Positions 53,730 to 64,000 of a DNA stretch of 64,000 bases are shown here, piece after piece. Below the pieces are notes generated by a model. That model made no database searches, was not told the origin of the DNA, and saw only the letters and a program-made list of their open reading frames with translations. The stretch comes from Phytophthora sp. 'mugwort'. Its lineage: Eukaryota > Oomycota > Peronosporomycetes > Peronosporales > Peronosporaceae. Every line of letters starts with the position of its first letter. The first letter of the stretch is position 1. The stretch lies in the NCBI GenBank assembly GCA_033558025.1, contig JAUCEF010000017.1, forward strand, positions 2,852,001 through 2,916,000, in the 5' to 3' direction. The translations under genes were made by a program, and so were the position numbers.

Positions 53730-56700
53730 ATGTCGAAAGAGGCGTGTGTTTTCGATAGCAATATGAGCGAAACGAGGCAAGTTGAGAGGGAAGCAGATGA
53801 CGGAGAATCCTTAGGAGCGATGCAGGTTAACAGCCTTGACGGATTGACGGGCTTGTTTGCCAGTCCAGCGCCATCCACGGCTGCGTCAATGACGGAGACA
53901 ATCAATAGCAGAGAGGAAGTTCAGTACTGTGAGGAGTGGGAGCTGTTCTCTGACGATCAACATGATGTGTCCGGCAATGACGGCAGGACTGAGGAAAATA
54001 GCGACGAGGAAATTGACCAGCCAGGACCTTGTGGAGTGGATGGAGTGGATTGCGAGCTTCATTTGGAGAGATCTCAGCCGGATGATAACGGTAGACAGGA
54101 CACTTTGTCATCTAACGATAATGCTGAACGCGTTTCTCCATCTCCATCCTGCACTGCAGCGTCTTCTATCACCGACGATGTTGACAACTCCGTGCCGAGC
54201 TTGGTGACCCCGTCAGATCGACTACCACTTGTAGAGAGTGCAAGAGATTCTGCCGTGCGTCGGCGACTCCAAGTTGTAGTTCGTGTCCGCCCTTCAGTTG
54301 ATTCTGAAGACAAGGTCGTTGTCACTAAAGGGGAGAAGGAAGGGTTCAGTTTGTGCGTGCAAGCAACAAGTGCACAGGGAAGCATCAGCACAATGACGGA
54401 GTGTACGTTTGATCGGGTTTTCATGGGTGTAGCGACCCAAGAGGACGTGTTTGCTGCTGTCGAGCCCAGCGTGCAAGCGTGTCTGGAAGGGTACAACGCC
54501 ACCGTCTTTGCGTACGGACAGACGGGTACAGGCAAAACGTATACTCTCTTTGGTCGTGACTTGGACTCGAACGACACGATGGTAGGAGAATGTGATTCGT
54601 TTCAAGAGGTCAAGTCGTCGTGGGGGATTATACCTCGCACATTGAGCTATTTGTTAGACCAGACAGCCATGTTGAAACAGAAGAAGTGGCACGTTGAGCT
54701 GCATCTGAGCTTCTTGCAGATCTACAACGATCGTCTTTATGACGTCCTCACTGATCGCTTGAGGCACAAGCCGCTACTTCTTCGCGAACAGCCGACAGTG
54801 GAAGGTACGACGAGTGTTATTGTCCCGGGGTTATCAAGCGAGAGGATCACGTCGTTCTCGAACGCTATGCAGATTATCCACCAAGGACACACCAATCGAT
54901 GCGTTCGAGAGACCGAGTCGAACCTGTCAAGTAGCCGAAGCCACGCGATTGTCCAACTCCACGTCACGACACAATATCCAGCGTTAAATGGAGAGCATCA
55001 GGTTCTCCGACGAGCGAGATTAAATCTGGTTGATCTTGCGGGTTCCGAGAAGTGGAATACAGAGGTGGGGATGGAAGACGCGCACTCGCAAGAGCTGAAG
55101 ACTATTAACACGAGCTTGTCGGCACTGGGGAACTGCATTGCGGCACTGACGGAGACTGGCAGGAAGCACATTCCGTATCGCGATTCGACTTTGACGCGCG
55201 TCTTGCAAGATTCTTTCGGTGGGAATACCCAATCGTGCTTGATCGCCACAGTTAACGCCAGTCAGCAGTCAAGTGACGAGACGATTCGAACGCTGCACTT
55301 TGCTGATCGAGCGAGGTCAGTGATGCAGACAATTCGTGTGAATGACGTGGCAGAGAACTCGACGGAGCTTTTGATGGCAAAGATTCAGATTGGGAAACTG
55401 CGAGAACGACTGGAAAGTGACCAGCGAAGGCGGCTGAAGGAGCACCAGGCAATGCAGCGAGATTTTGACGAGAAACTCAAGCGAAAAGACAGCGAGATTT
55501 CAAAATTGACGAGAGAGAATGCAGTTTTTCAGAAATGGCGAGATGAGGACGTGAAGATTATTCGAGCATTGGAGAGTCGTGTGAAGGATTTGGAACAGCC
55601 AAGGAGTTCCAGTGATAGCCACATGACGGAATCATTAACGGACAGTGTGGCTCAAGGATTGAAACGACAGAGTCCTGCCCCTCCATCGATTGCTGCAGCA
55701 AAGCCCATTCCAGTGCAAAACACGCGATCACGAACGAATCTCATTAGAGTGGGAAGCGACAATGGTACTCCAGCTCGAACGTATAAGCAAGTGCTCGAAC
55801 GATACGCACTTGGATCCAGTAAAGGCCTGGAACGAAGAACAGTTCAAACCAGCAAAATTGTGTTCGACCAAGTCCAGCGGAATGATCAAGCCAACGATGT
55901 GTCGAGTCAACTCGAGGATGCTGTTGAGATCCAAGTCGCAGTTCGAGATATGAGCTCCGTTATGACTCAAAAGCTGCGACGGGAAGCTCCCGAGGATTAT
56001 CGAGTACCAGAAATGAGCAGATCCGACGTAAATCCGTTCCAAACTTCTGGCTTATGTGTCTCCCCGGTACTGTACTGCTTAAATGGAAATGCAGCTACCG
56101 CGACGCAACCATTAAGTTCGACAGACTCGTGGGCATCGCTAAAACCTACAGCTACAACTACGACAACAAGCTTTAGTAGCCAGTGGGTATCTTCAATGTT
56201 ATCGTCAAAGTCAACGCCGGTGATTTTGTTCCAGAATCAAACAAACAATTCTACACTCGCTGATCCGTGGTCTAATGCTAATTCTGGAAGTTCCAACTTT
56301 GGAACCACTTCTGCTGTCGAGTTGTGTCTAAAGCATAAGCTCGCAGGGTGTATGCTCTGCTCCTCTGTAGGTGCCAGTTTTCGGCAATCTCAAGCTGTAC
56401 CAGTACGGCAGGAGCTCACAACGTGTACTGTGACATCCAAGACAATTGAAGTGACCCGGAAACCTCAGGATGGAGCATGTGAACGCCATCAACTGCTACG
56501 CTGCTTTATTTGTGCGAACCCCAGCAGCACGACTTCAGGTACCGCTCAAGTCAGTGCGTCGGCCGGCTATCCGTATAGAGTTCCATTGGCACAAGGCGAG
56601 ACACAGGCCAAATGTGCTCTTCACTCGCTCGCCAACTGCATTTTGTGTGCCGGAATTAAGGCGATGACTCGAAAGGTGGTGGGGGGCCCCACTCCTCAAG

Positions 56701-56828
56701 CCTCTCCGGCGAAAGCAGGTGGGAATCACGTCGAAGATCATGTGGTGGAGCGATATCGACGCTACACACTGGATGATAGGATTCTACATGTAGACTACCA
56801 AACCCAGTCAAAGCGAGCAAATCAATGA
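53730..56828 (+). CDS. Kinesin-like protein with three C-terminal Cys/His motifs
   Basis: 1032 residues, no intron. An acidic N-terminal extension (about 165 residues) precedes a complete motor domain: VVVRVRP, P-loop GQTGTGKT (about 263-270), switch I NLSSSRSHA (about 398), switch II LVDLAGSEK (about 435) and HIPYRDSTLTRVLQDSFGGN. A coiled coil follows (about 545-640). The tail is Ser/Thr/Gln-rich and carries three copies of C-x2-H-x-L-x2-C-x2-C at about 866-877, 917-928 and 962-973, which look like small zinc sites. The motor is N-terminal, so plus-end motion is expected. The subfamily was not assigned. The first ATG is used; ATG 53763 is an alternative. It starts 143 bp after the PHD gene ends, on the same strand. 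Confidence 0.88.
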   Translation: MSKEACVFDSNMSETRQVEREADDGESLGAMQVNSLDGLTGLFASPAPSTAASMTETINSREEVQYCEEWELFSDDQHDVSGNDGRTEENSDEEIDQPGPCGVDGVDCELHLERSQPDDNGRQDTLSSNDNAERVSPSPSCTAASSITDDVDNSVPSLVTPSDRLPLVESARDSAVRRRLQVVVRVRPSVDSEDKVVVTKGEKEGFSLCVQATSAQGSISTMTECTFDRVFMGVATQEDVFAAVEPSVQACLEGYNATVFAYGQTGTGKTYTLFGRDLDSNDTMVGECDSFQEVKSSWGIIPRTLSYLLDQTAMLKQKKWHVELHLSFLQIYNDRLYDVLTDRLRHKPLLLREQPTVEGTTSVIVPGLSSERITSFSNAMQIIHQGHTNRCVRETESNLSSSRSHAIVQLHVTTQYPALNGEHQVLRRARLNLVDLAGSEKWNTEVGMEDAHSQELKTINTSLSALGNCIAALTETGRKHIPYRDSTLTRVLQDSFGGNTQSCLIATVNASQQSSDETIRTLHFADRARSVMQTIRVNDVAENSTELLMAKIQIGKLRERLESDQRRRLKEHQAMQRDFDEKLKRKDSEISKLTRENAVFQKWRDEDVKIIRALESRVKDLEQPRSSSDSHMTESLTDSVAQGLKRQSPAPPSIAAAKPIPVQNTRSRTNLIRVGSDNGTPARTYKQVLERYALGSSKGLERRTVQTSKIVFDQVQRNDQANDVSSQLEDAVEIQVAVRDMSSVMTQKLRREAPEDYRVPEMSRSDVNPFQTSGLCVSPVLYCLNGNAATATQPLSSTDSWASLKPTATTTTTSFSSQWVSSMLSSKSTPVILFQNQTNNSTLADPWSNANSGSSNFGTTSAVELCLKHKLAGCMLCSSVGASFRQSQAVPVRQELTTCTVTSKTIEVTRKPQDGACERHQLLRCFICANPSSTTSGTAQVSASAGYPYRVPLAQGETQAKCALHSLANCILCAGIKAMTRKVVGGPTPQASPAKAGGNHVEDHVVERYRRYTLDDRILHVDYQTQSKRANQ

Positions 56829-57127
56829 TGACAACAAACCCGAATCGTCTTTTAAATGCGAGCTAATTAACGCAGACCATACAAAACACAAGTGTAGACT
56901 TCAACAGATTTTCTAGATCCGTGCTAACATTTAAGAATCATGCGTCTAAAACTCGATATAAGACGCCGATCGGCCAGGTTGAAGTCACGTCCCTAATCCC
57001 TCTCCTCAACTCCTCCATTAGCCAACTGTATCAGCCCTCCAGTCACAGGCCAAAGTTCAATAAGCAGCTCATTTAACGATTCCCACACTGCAACGCACAT
57101 CAAACTGCCACATTTCCCCACCTTGTC
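56829..57127. other. Intergenic spacer between kinesin and homogentisate dioxygenase
   Basis: 299 bp with the kinesin 3' end and the dioxygenase promoter. No further gene. Confidence 0.5.
57067..57083 (+). promoter_or_regulatory. Initiator-like element of the homogentisate dioxygenase gene
   Basis: GCTCATTTAACGATTCC agrees with the oomycete GCTCATTYYNCAWTTT initiator/flanking pattern at most positions. It begins 61 nt above the ATG. Confidence 0.5.
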
Positions 57128-58989
57128 ATGACGGACGTGGCGTGGGACTCGCTGTCATATCTGCCTGGCTTTGGTAACGATTTCTGCTCTGAGGCACTGC
57201 CCGACGCGCTCCCCAAGGGGCAGAACAATCCGCAGAAGGTTGACACTGTCAGTTCTCGTAGCTTTTGTGGATAACTAACTGTAGCCACTTGCTACGTGCT
57301 GCATGCAGTGTCCGTATGGTCTGTACGCGGAGCAGCTCTCGGGGACGGCGTTCACGATGCTTCGACACAAGAACCAGCGCAGGTGCGCGGCGGACGTCGT
57401 CATTGGTTTTGCGTTATCTCGAGACTGAATGCGGGAGTTCTGTTTGTTGTAGTTGGCTGTACCGGGTCTTGCCGCCAGTGGTGCACGAGAAGTACCAGGA
57501 GGTGACGCACCCGTTCGTCAAGGCGGACTTTGCCAAGGAGAAGCTGACACCGCAGCAGACGCGCTGGAAGCCCATGCCTTTCCCAACAAGCTCAGAGACG
57601 ATGGACTTTGTCGACGGACTGCGCACGATTGGTAATGATTCCTTGTTTGTAGGGAGTCGAGGCTTAATGGGAACGAAGAACTGACAGCTTGGTGGCTCTC
57701 TAGGTGGAGCGGGGGATCCGACGATGAAGGCGGGCATGGCCATTCACATGTATGCTGCCAACTCGTCCATGAAGGATAAATGTTTCTACAACTCGGATGG
57801 AGATTTCTTGGTTGGTACGTTGCCTTGCCGTGTCTTGCTGGAGACGAGTATGGTTCTAAATATTGGGGACTATCGTAGTTCCTCAGGTCGGTGACCTCAA
57901 GATTACGACAGAATTCGGCAGACTTAAAGTGTCGCCGCACGAGATCTGCGTTATTCAGGTACGATCGATGTGGTTAGCGTTAGTGATGGGTAGTATAGTA
58001 TGACTGACCTACGGTTGGACGCTGCTGTATCTTTCAGCGTGGAATTCGCTTCTCAGTTGAGCTGAACGGACCTTCTCGCGGCTACATTCTAGAGGTGTAC
58101 AACAGCCACTTTATCCTGCCTGATCTTGGCCCCATTGGAGCGAATGGGCTCGCTAACCCGCGGGACTTCGAGCACCCGAGTGCTGCCTACGAGGACCGCG
58201 AGTGTGAATACTTGGTCGTCAACAAGGTGAGCCCTCCTTCTGCATTGCGTGATAGTGCGGAGAAATCTGAAATTTTTTTTGCAGTTTGGCGGCCAAATGT
58301 TTTCAGCTCGCATGGCCTTCTCTCCGTTCAATGTTGTCGCGTGGCACGGAAATTACGTTCCGTTTAAGTACAACCTGGACAAGTTCTGCACAATGAACGC
58401 CGTGAGCTTCGACCATCCCGTACGTAGACACAAAGTTGCTATTTGATGCTTCGAGGTGTTCATTAACTGGATTTGCTGGTAGGATCCTTCAATCTACTGC
58501 GTTCTCACGTGCCAAACGGACGAACCGGGCAATGCGGTCGCAGATTTCGTTATTTTCCCGCCCAGATGGATGGTACGTTCGTCAATGTGTATAGTCGTCC
58601 CGCCCCTGTTCATGTTTCTAACAGCTCATCAATAGGTTCAAGAGCACACGTTCCGTCCGCCATATTTCCACCGTAATTGCATGAGCGAGTACATGGGAAT
58701 GATTTACGGCACTTACGATGCCAAAAAGGGAGGTGAGGACGGATTTGCGCCAGGCGGTGCTTCTCTTCACAGTGTCGGCACGCCGCACGGACCAGATGCA
58801 GCGACGTTCCTCGCTGCATCCAACGCGCAGCTCAAGCCGGAAAAGTTTGATGGTGGACTTGCCTTCATGTTCGAGACAACGTACCTAGTCAAGCTGACGG
58901 ACTACGCGCTTCGCTGCGACCACAATGACCACAACTACTGGAAGTGCTGGCAGCAAATGCCAAAGCTCTTTAACCCCAAACAGGCTTAG
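57128..58989 (+). CDS. HGD: Homogentisate 1,2-dioxygenase
   Basis: Nine exons (57128-57238, 57309-57382, 57453-57631, 57704-57814, 57879-57958, 58038-58226, 58285-58419, 58483-58572, 58636-58989) with introns of 58-79 bp give 440 residues, close to the usual 430-445. The enzyme opens the ring of homogentisate to maleylacetoacetate in phenylalanine/tyrosine breakdown, using Fe(II). Family signatures are [55 protein letters not shown] and FVIFPPRW. The iron ligands are visible as His and Glu in [12 protein letters not shown] and His in [13 protein letters not shown]. All introns are GT-AG; the first donor (GTTGAC) is weak. The stop lies 86 bp from that of the convergent dynein gene. Confidence 0.95.
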
Positions 58990-59075
58990 AGCTTTAGGGC
59001 CATCCATTCCTCTCTGTTCACGGTAGAAGTAGAATTACCTTTACAACTTCCGGTACAAAAATATATAAATGCGTT

Positions 59076-62000
59076 CTAGGCATCTCTTTGCATTACGAGT
59101 GCCATACCTGCCAGTATCCACTTTGCCTTGGGGTGGATCGTACTGAGCGTTGCAAGAAACACGTACGTCGGTCCTCGAAGTGTCGTCTGGTACACAGGGC
59201 AATCGAATATATCCTTGCTGCGTCGAAAATGGCCCACTGCAGTGGCTTCCCACTTACTGTCAATCACCACAGCTCGTGCGTACATTACAGGTGCAGCGGG
59301 CAATAATTCCTTCGGCATGGGGTCCACCAAATGACCACCGCAGGGAATGGAGTCGACCTCGTACGAAAAGGGTGATGTCTTTTCACCGTCTTTCATTGGA
59401 AATTCCCACCGTGCGCCTTCCATGAACAGACCGTGGATGTACGTCCCCATTTCGGGATAAGATTCGGCACCCTCGGCTTCAGCAATGGGTGTCACGTGCG
59501 TCTCGATCGCCATTGAGTCAAGTGGGATGCCATGCGTTCGTGCCGTACACTGCTTGATTGCAGTGAGGAAAGCGGTAGGATTGAATAAACCAGATATCCA
59601 CATGGAATACGGCAAACGGAACTCGCTGGTCCAGTTTGAGAGGAACTGGATGCGATCGAGTAGGTCAGTAAACCACAGTGATAACGACTTGCGAGACCAC
59701 CACGCGTACCGTTCCCAGGAGCACATGTGCAGAACATTGCGACCAGGCACTTGGTTGATTGACAGTGCCTCCAGTAGATCCTCCATCGGCTCCGTCATAT
59801 TCAACGTGCCTTGAATTCCCTTTGTGAGCTCAACCAAACTAGTCTGGATTTCGTGGAGCAGCGTGTGCATGCGAGCAGCTTCTTGCAGCGCTACTACAAC
59901 GTATGGGGATTGATCTGTTGCCAACAGTGATTCTGCCTTAGCTTGCAAGTCGGACAGGTCGATCTCTGAAGGAAGCTTTTCCAGTAGTTCTTCAATAACT
60001 GCATACACTTGGGCGTTTTCTTTTGCGAATCCAGCCGCTGCTTTCGGGGAATTTTTAGATGCAGTACCATCAGCAGGAGTTGGTGATCCTGTAGATGGCT
60101 GAAACTTGGCAATCATTGCAAATAGCTCATTGGACGCCTCTACGAGGTACCCCACTTCCGCGTTTGGATGTAGCCCATATACGGTCGGCGATTCGCTTGG
60201 CAATTGCGTTTCAATGTAATCGGCATATTTGGAATAGCTGTACGTAAATGGATCGGGACACTTGAATCCGGCGGTAATTTCTTTGCCCTGTAGAATATCT
60301 TGTGTGAAGACTTCATTTAAGTACATGTTGTTGGTAATCCGGTCCCAATAGTCCGTGATATGACCTCCATACATGATTTCCCCGAAAATGTAGCGTAGGT
60401 CGTCCCAAGGCAAGCTCTTTGATCTGCTAGACGCAGCGGTGTCAAGATAACGCCGAAGCACATCTGAGCAGATAAGGAGGTCACCGGTGTTGAAGCTGTA
60501 CTGGCGGCTCCATCCTTGACAGCCGAACCTTCGTCGTCCCAAGACCAGTGCGTGAAAGAAACAAAGCGCAAACAAACAACCTTGGTACTCATTAGGCTGC
60601 GCACAAACTTCGAGTTGCTTGGCTGAGAAAGTAGCCCACGCACGACGCAAATTACTTTTCAGGTCGGTCGGAGCTTCATTTGCAACCTTGATGCAGCTTT
60701 GAAGAAGCGACTCGGGGAGGTTGCTGAGTGATGCTAATGCTGGACCCTCGGACGAAAGGAAACACCGGAAATTCTGGTCTGCAGACACAGAATAAACCTC
60801 CAGTGTGCGCTCCAATTTCGGTAGCCATGATTGCATTAGGTGGATATTCTGAAGAATCACCCAGCTTCCTTCTCGAGAAAACTTCATCAGCACGTTGTCC
60901 GCATATGCTTCCTGACCTTGACCCATGGAAATGTTTATTAGATTTCCCCGCTCGTACGTAAAATCAAACTTCTTGCCGAGTGTCTCCACCCAAGATGTTG
61001 GATCCACGCCGGGAAATAACACGAAAAACATGGGAGTTGAGGCACTTGTTTCTTGATACGCAGCCTCCATGTCAAATGGTGGCTGCTGCACCAACTGCTT
61101 ACCGAAGGCATCACTAAGAAAGGACCTCAGCGCAAAGATCATTCGATCCGGACGCAAGACCCGAACAAGATGTAGCAGCTGGATAGGTGTGATCGAAGTT
61201 TTGTATTGCCCCGGAAGTGGCTTCGTTTCCGGTTTCTCAGCGTCGCACCATTCTCGCCATTCCTCGCTATCTGATCGCATAACAGTGGTAAGCTTTTGAA
61301 GGCCTGGTATGTTTTCCTCAAGTTTGCGCACACGTAACCATATTGTTTCGTTCATCCACTCACTGAGCAGTCCCATTCCTGAGCCCATATCACTTGCTGC
61401 ACCACAAGTTACAAGCTGACGAACATCGATCGGATCGACGTTTTTTTCGTACTGCAAGATTGCAAAGCATAACTGCGTAGCCAAAATCAATTTATCTTTC
61501 TCAAAGAGGCCACGACGAATGTAGTTGAAAACCACGTCGGTGATAGAGAATTTAAGCTGTGTACACCGGGCTTCAATCTGTGCGTTTGAAGGCATTTCCA
61601 GCTGATCCGTTTCTTTCATGAGTGCGTCCAGGTCCTGCTCTGTGCTGTTTTCCACAACTCGATCTGCCAATAACAAATCTGAATTCCACTGAAAGCGTTG
61701 CGACACGATAACTTTCTTTGCTGCAGCCTTCAAGCGACCGAGCAAACCACCCCCGCCTGAAGACGGCGGTCTACCAGGTTCCTTATCGAGCTGAACCAGG
61801 TCAATACCACGCTGGAAAATCACAACGTATGCATTGAGAGAATACACGTAGTACGAATGCATGCGATGGAGTCCGTCCATGATAAAAAACAGTAGTGCAC
61901 CACGATTCGCCACAGATTGGTACTTCGCACTCAGCTCATTAATTTGAGCCTCATACTCAGTAGCCTTTGCTGCTTTCTTCGCGATTTCCTGTGCTGTAGC

Positions 62001-64000
62001 TTTGGTCGTTTCCAGGTCCGTGATTACCTGAACATTTTCCGTCACATCTCCCTCAGCATCCGCTAAACTCGATAGAATTCGATCTTCAAGTGTCTGGATC
62101 CGAATTTTGAACTCATTTTGCTGATGAATAAGTGCAGTGCGAACTTTAGCAATCTTGGGCCACTCTTTGCGCACAACAAGTGCCAAGAGCTGGTCTTCCA
62201 GGCCCTGTTGCGTCACAGCAAAATTGATCATGGTTGTTTCCGCCTGGAGCTCAGGAGGGTAGTGCGGGTTCGACAATTTTGTGTGTAGATATAGACGGAA
62301 ATCTGGGTGTAATTCGACCAGCTTGTCTCCCATTTTCAGCAGTGTTTTATGCCCACGTACCGTCGTAGACCGGGAAATTACGGGCCACAGACAGACTTCC
62401 AGCTTCTCACCCATATTTTCCACGATTACAGTATGGCCATGCTCCACTGCTGTTTCCAGCAATTGTGCCAGATTTGGCTGGTCTTGACGCACAACCTGCA
62501 GTGACCTTGGATTCGCACGCCGCGCATGCTTCTCCATTTCTCGCAGCCAATATATACCTTGAAGCTGCGGGTCAACCAGTAATGGGGCACGGGAGCTGTT
62601 GCGCACAATAGCACCATTTTCGATCGAAACGCGGTCGCTCGGAAGTCCTTTCGTATTCCACTCGGCAATCTCGGATTGTGTCGCAAGAATATGTAAAGGA
62701 TTGCCATCTTGAGTCATAGTGTTGGCCTTGATATTATCTTTGTCGGTTTTTGAGAGTTTCTCAGCCAGCGATTTTCGAAGGAACGGCAACCACTTGTCGT
62801 TGATAAGCAAGTCTCTGAAGGGTTTCGTGAAAGCACCAACGTAGGAAACGAAACTAGCAGCTATCACGACATTGCAGACCAACATTTCAGCCCTTACGCC
62901 GAGCTGCTCGAGTTCAAGAGACCACCGTTCACTCTCACTTCCCAGCGCCATTGCAAGCCGTCGAGCTAGTTCCATACGAAGGCGACCTCGCTCCAGCAAT
63001 GCCACTGCATCTTGGACCTCCTTGTTAATCTTATCGAACTCTCCGGTTAAAATGGCAAGCTTCTCTTCCAGTGCAGCTACCTTTTGGTTTACGAGTTCAA
63101 GCCTGTCATTGGCAATCCGCAGCTTTTCGTTAGCTTCTTCTAATGCTCGTTTCTTTGGTTCCACCACGACAATGGCGTCGTAATATGCCACAATATTGAT
63201 TACCCAAGCGCACAGTCCAGCAGCGGCTGAATTTTTCTTTTCAATTGCCTCCACATTGAAGTACTCCAGCTGTAAGAAGGGACGAATTTCTTTCCAGTTA
63301 ACTTCAGGAACGTGCTGGTTATCCACCAACTCCTTGAATCCTTTCAGCTCTTCTATCAACGCGTTAATATTTCCCAGCAACGCTTTCTTCGAGGCTTCCC
63401 ATGATCGATCTTTGTCTTTTACCTTGCCGTTTTTCTGAATGATCACGTTTGGATTCACTCCAGCAAAAAGCACAACTACAGCACCGAATATGTCGCCCAC
63501 GCCTGCAGGAGGCTTGGCCATTGTCTTACAGTTCCCGAGATCCTTTTTGTTGAGTGTGTCCAGAGCGGCCATCGCGGCATCAACCATTGGCTGTGCTTGC
63601 GAGAGGTCTGCTTCGGTATCCGCTTTCTTTGCTGACACATCTGTCTGAATTAAGGCGCACTTCTCACGCTCGACGTTTGCTCTAGCTGTTTCGTTTTCCA
63701 CAAGTTCTTTATCTTTCTGCAGTCGCGCTGCTAGCTCCTCCACAATAACCTTCTTCTTTTCAGCTTCGTCTAGCGTACGTTTTAACTCTTCTTCCATGGT
63801 AGCCACAATTTCTCCTGTTGACTCCATTTTCTCGATGCCACTTTGAAGACGTTGCATTGCCTTTTGATGGTTTGTGTGCTTCTGCACAAGCAGTCGCTGA
63901 TACAACGTCAGACATTCGAGATACGACTTCGGCGTAGAATATACGTGACGCTTCTCAAGTGCGAAGAACTCCTTTGCCACGGTGTTTGTGCTCTGGAAAG
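59076..64000 (-). CDS. Axonemal dynein heavy chain, C-terminal part (partial)
   Basis: Open to the right edge of the window, so the start and the AAA1-AAA4 region are outside. About 1640 residues are visible. They begin at the stalk base (SYLECLTLYQRLLVQK) with the antiparallel coiled coil (EEELKRTLDEAEKKK and later NDRLELVNQKVAALEEKL) around the microtubule-binding tip. AAA5 follows (WSLELEQLGV to LLVDPQLQGIYWL), then AAA6 with GSWVILQNIHLMQSWLPKLE, and the C-terminal domain with SMWISGLFNPTAFLTAIKQ, YIHGLFMEGARWEF and GPTYVFLATL, ending ILAGMALVMQRDA. The C-terminal wording is closest to the outer-arm beta class (DNAH9/11/17). It drives flagellar beating, here of zoospores. No intron is visible in this part. 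Confidence 0.92.
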   Translation of the reverse strand, partial: FQSTNTVAKEFFALEKRHVYSTPKSYLECLTLYQRLLVQKHTNHQKAMQRLQSGIEKMESTGEIVATMEEELKRTLDEAEKKKVIVEELAARLQKDKELVENETARANVEREKCALIQTDVSAKKADTEADLSQAQPMVDAAMAALDTLNKKDLGNCKTMAKPPAGVGDIFGAVVVLFAGVNPNVIIQKNGKVKDKDRSWEASKKALLGNINALIEELKGFKELVDNQHVPEVNWKEIRPFLQLEYFNVEAIEKKNSAAAGLCAWVINIVAYYDAIVVVEPKKRALEEANEKLRIANDRLELVNQKVAALEEKLAILTGEFDKINKEVQDAVALLERGRLRMELARRLAMALGSESERWSLELEQLGVRAEMLVCNVVIAASFVSYVGAFTKPFRDLLINDKWLPFLRKSLAEKLSKTDKDNIKANTMTQDGNPLHILATQSEIAEWNTKGLPSDRVSIENGAIVRNSSRAPLLVDPQLQGIYWLREMEKHARRANPRSLQVVRQDQPNLAQLLETAVEHGHTVIVENMGEKLEVCLWPVISRSTTVRGHKTLLKMGDKLVELHPDFRLYLHTKLSNPHYPPELQAETTMINFAVTQQGLEDQLLALVVRKEWPKIAKVRTALIHQQNEFKIRIQTLEDRILSSLADAEGDVTENVQVITDLETTKATAQEIAKKAAKATEYEAQINELSAKYQSVANRGALLFFIMDGLHRMHSYYVYSLNAYVVIFQRGIDLVQLDKEPGRPPSSGGGGLLGRLKAAAKKVIVSQRFQWNSDLLLADRVVENSTEQDLDALMKETDQLEMPSNAQIEARCTQLKFSITDVVFNYIRRGLFEKDKLILATQLCFAILQYEKNVDPIDVRQLVTCGAASDMGSGMGLLSEWMNETIWLRVRKLEENIPGLQKLTTVMRSDSEEWREWCDAEKPETKPLPGQYKTSITPIQLLHLVRVLRPDRMIFALRSFLSDAFGKQLVQQPPFDMEAAYQETSASTPMFFVLFPGVDPTSWVETLGKKFDFTYERGNLINISMGQGQEAYADNVLMKFSREGSWVILQNIHLMQSWLPKLERTLEVYSVSADQNFRCFLSSEGPALASLSNLPESLLQSCIKVANEAPTDLKSNLRRAWATFSAKQLEVCAQPNEYQGCLFALCFFHALVLGRRRFGCQGWSRQYSFNTGDLLICSDVLRRYLDTAASSRSKSLPWDDLRYIFGEIMYGGHITDYWDRITNNMYLNEVFTQDILQGKEITAGFKCPDPFTYSYSKYADYIETQLPSESPTVYGLHPNAEVGYLVEASNELFAMIAKFQPSTGSPTPADGTASKNSPKAAAGFAKENAQVYAVIEELLEKLPSEIDLSDLQAKAESLLATDQSPYVVVALQEAARMHTLLHEIQTSLVELTKGIQGTLNMTEPMEDLLEALSINQVPGRNVLHMCSWERYAWWSRKSLSLWFTDLLDRIQFLSNWTSEFRLPYSMWISGLFNPTAFLTAIKQCTARTHGIPLDSMAIETHVTPIAEAEGAESYPEMGTYIHGLFMEGARWEFPMKDGEKTSPFSYEVDSIPCGGHLVDPMPKELLPAAPVMYARAVVIDSKWEATAVGHFRRSKDIFDCPVYQTTLRGPTYVFLATLSTIHPKAKWILAGMALVMQRDA

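Overview
The window reads as nuclear DNA of an oomycete, most likely Phytophthora or a close Peronosporales relative. Intron-bearing genes sit close together with introns of about 58-103 bp and GTRNGT-like donors. Several start codons lie just below an oomycete-type initiator (CTCAYTYY, sometimes with a CAWTTT flank). Protein architectures such as START-FYVE-GAF and rhodanese-phosphatase-FYVE also fit, as do axonemal dynein and decayed Gypsy, Mutator-like, pogo-like and Tc1-like elements. Splice sites and intron positions are my own readings of the sequence; transcripts were not available.

Gene-bearing blocks. Left: a START-FYVE-GAF protein (1573-4170, +) convergent with mitochondrial dihydroxy-acid dehydratase (4355-6220, -). 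Middle: a Met/Gln/Pro-rich protein of unknown role (32748-33275, +), a stand-alone tRNA-binding-domain protein (33799-34513, -), ARPC2 of the Arp2/3 complex (35859-37293, -, seven exons) divergent from a PH-domain membrane protein (37540-38982, +), and a rhodanese/dual-specificity phosphatase/FYVE protein (39187-41580, -). Right: a large multi-PHD protein (49029-53586, +), a kinesin with three C-terminal Cys/His motifs (53730-56828, +), homogentisate 1,2-dioxygenase (57128-58989, +, nine exons), and the C-terminal third of an axonemal dynein heavy chain that runs off the right edge (-).

Transposon blocks. 7780-30761 is one nested and rearranged structure. A minus-strand Gypsy element (5' LTR 30343-30761, PPT 22838-22849) had its 3' LTR split by a Mutator-like element (MULE). 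The MULE has terminal repeats 12169-12353 and 22411-22642 with a near-perfect 9-bp target duplication. The MULE transposase was then split by a second Gypsy element carrying a chromodomain (LTRs 10982-11448 and 19936-20433). Two later inversions (or two assembly errors), about 7780-12680 and 19605-20945, explain why gag-protease and pol lie on opposite strands and why the MULE transposase is in three pieces on both strands. Both Gypsy elements carry a degenerate extra ORF antisense to pol, between integrase and 3' LTR. The chromodomain element is strikingly rich in GGATC in coding and non-coding parts alike. A second block, 42882-48852, holds a gag fragment with its LTR, two pogo-like transposase relics and a Tc1-like relic. 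A broken DUF1348 (SnoaL-like) gene lies at 31748-32238.

The intact host genes are mostly housekeeping: branched-chain amino acid synthesis, tyrosine catabolism, actin nucleation, flagellar and microtubule motors, phosphoinositide-linked signalling and chromatin reading. They share no obvious pathway and are not arranged as operons.
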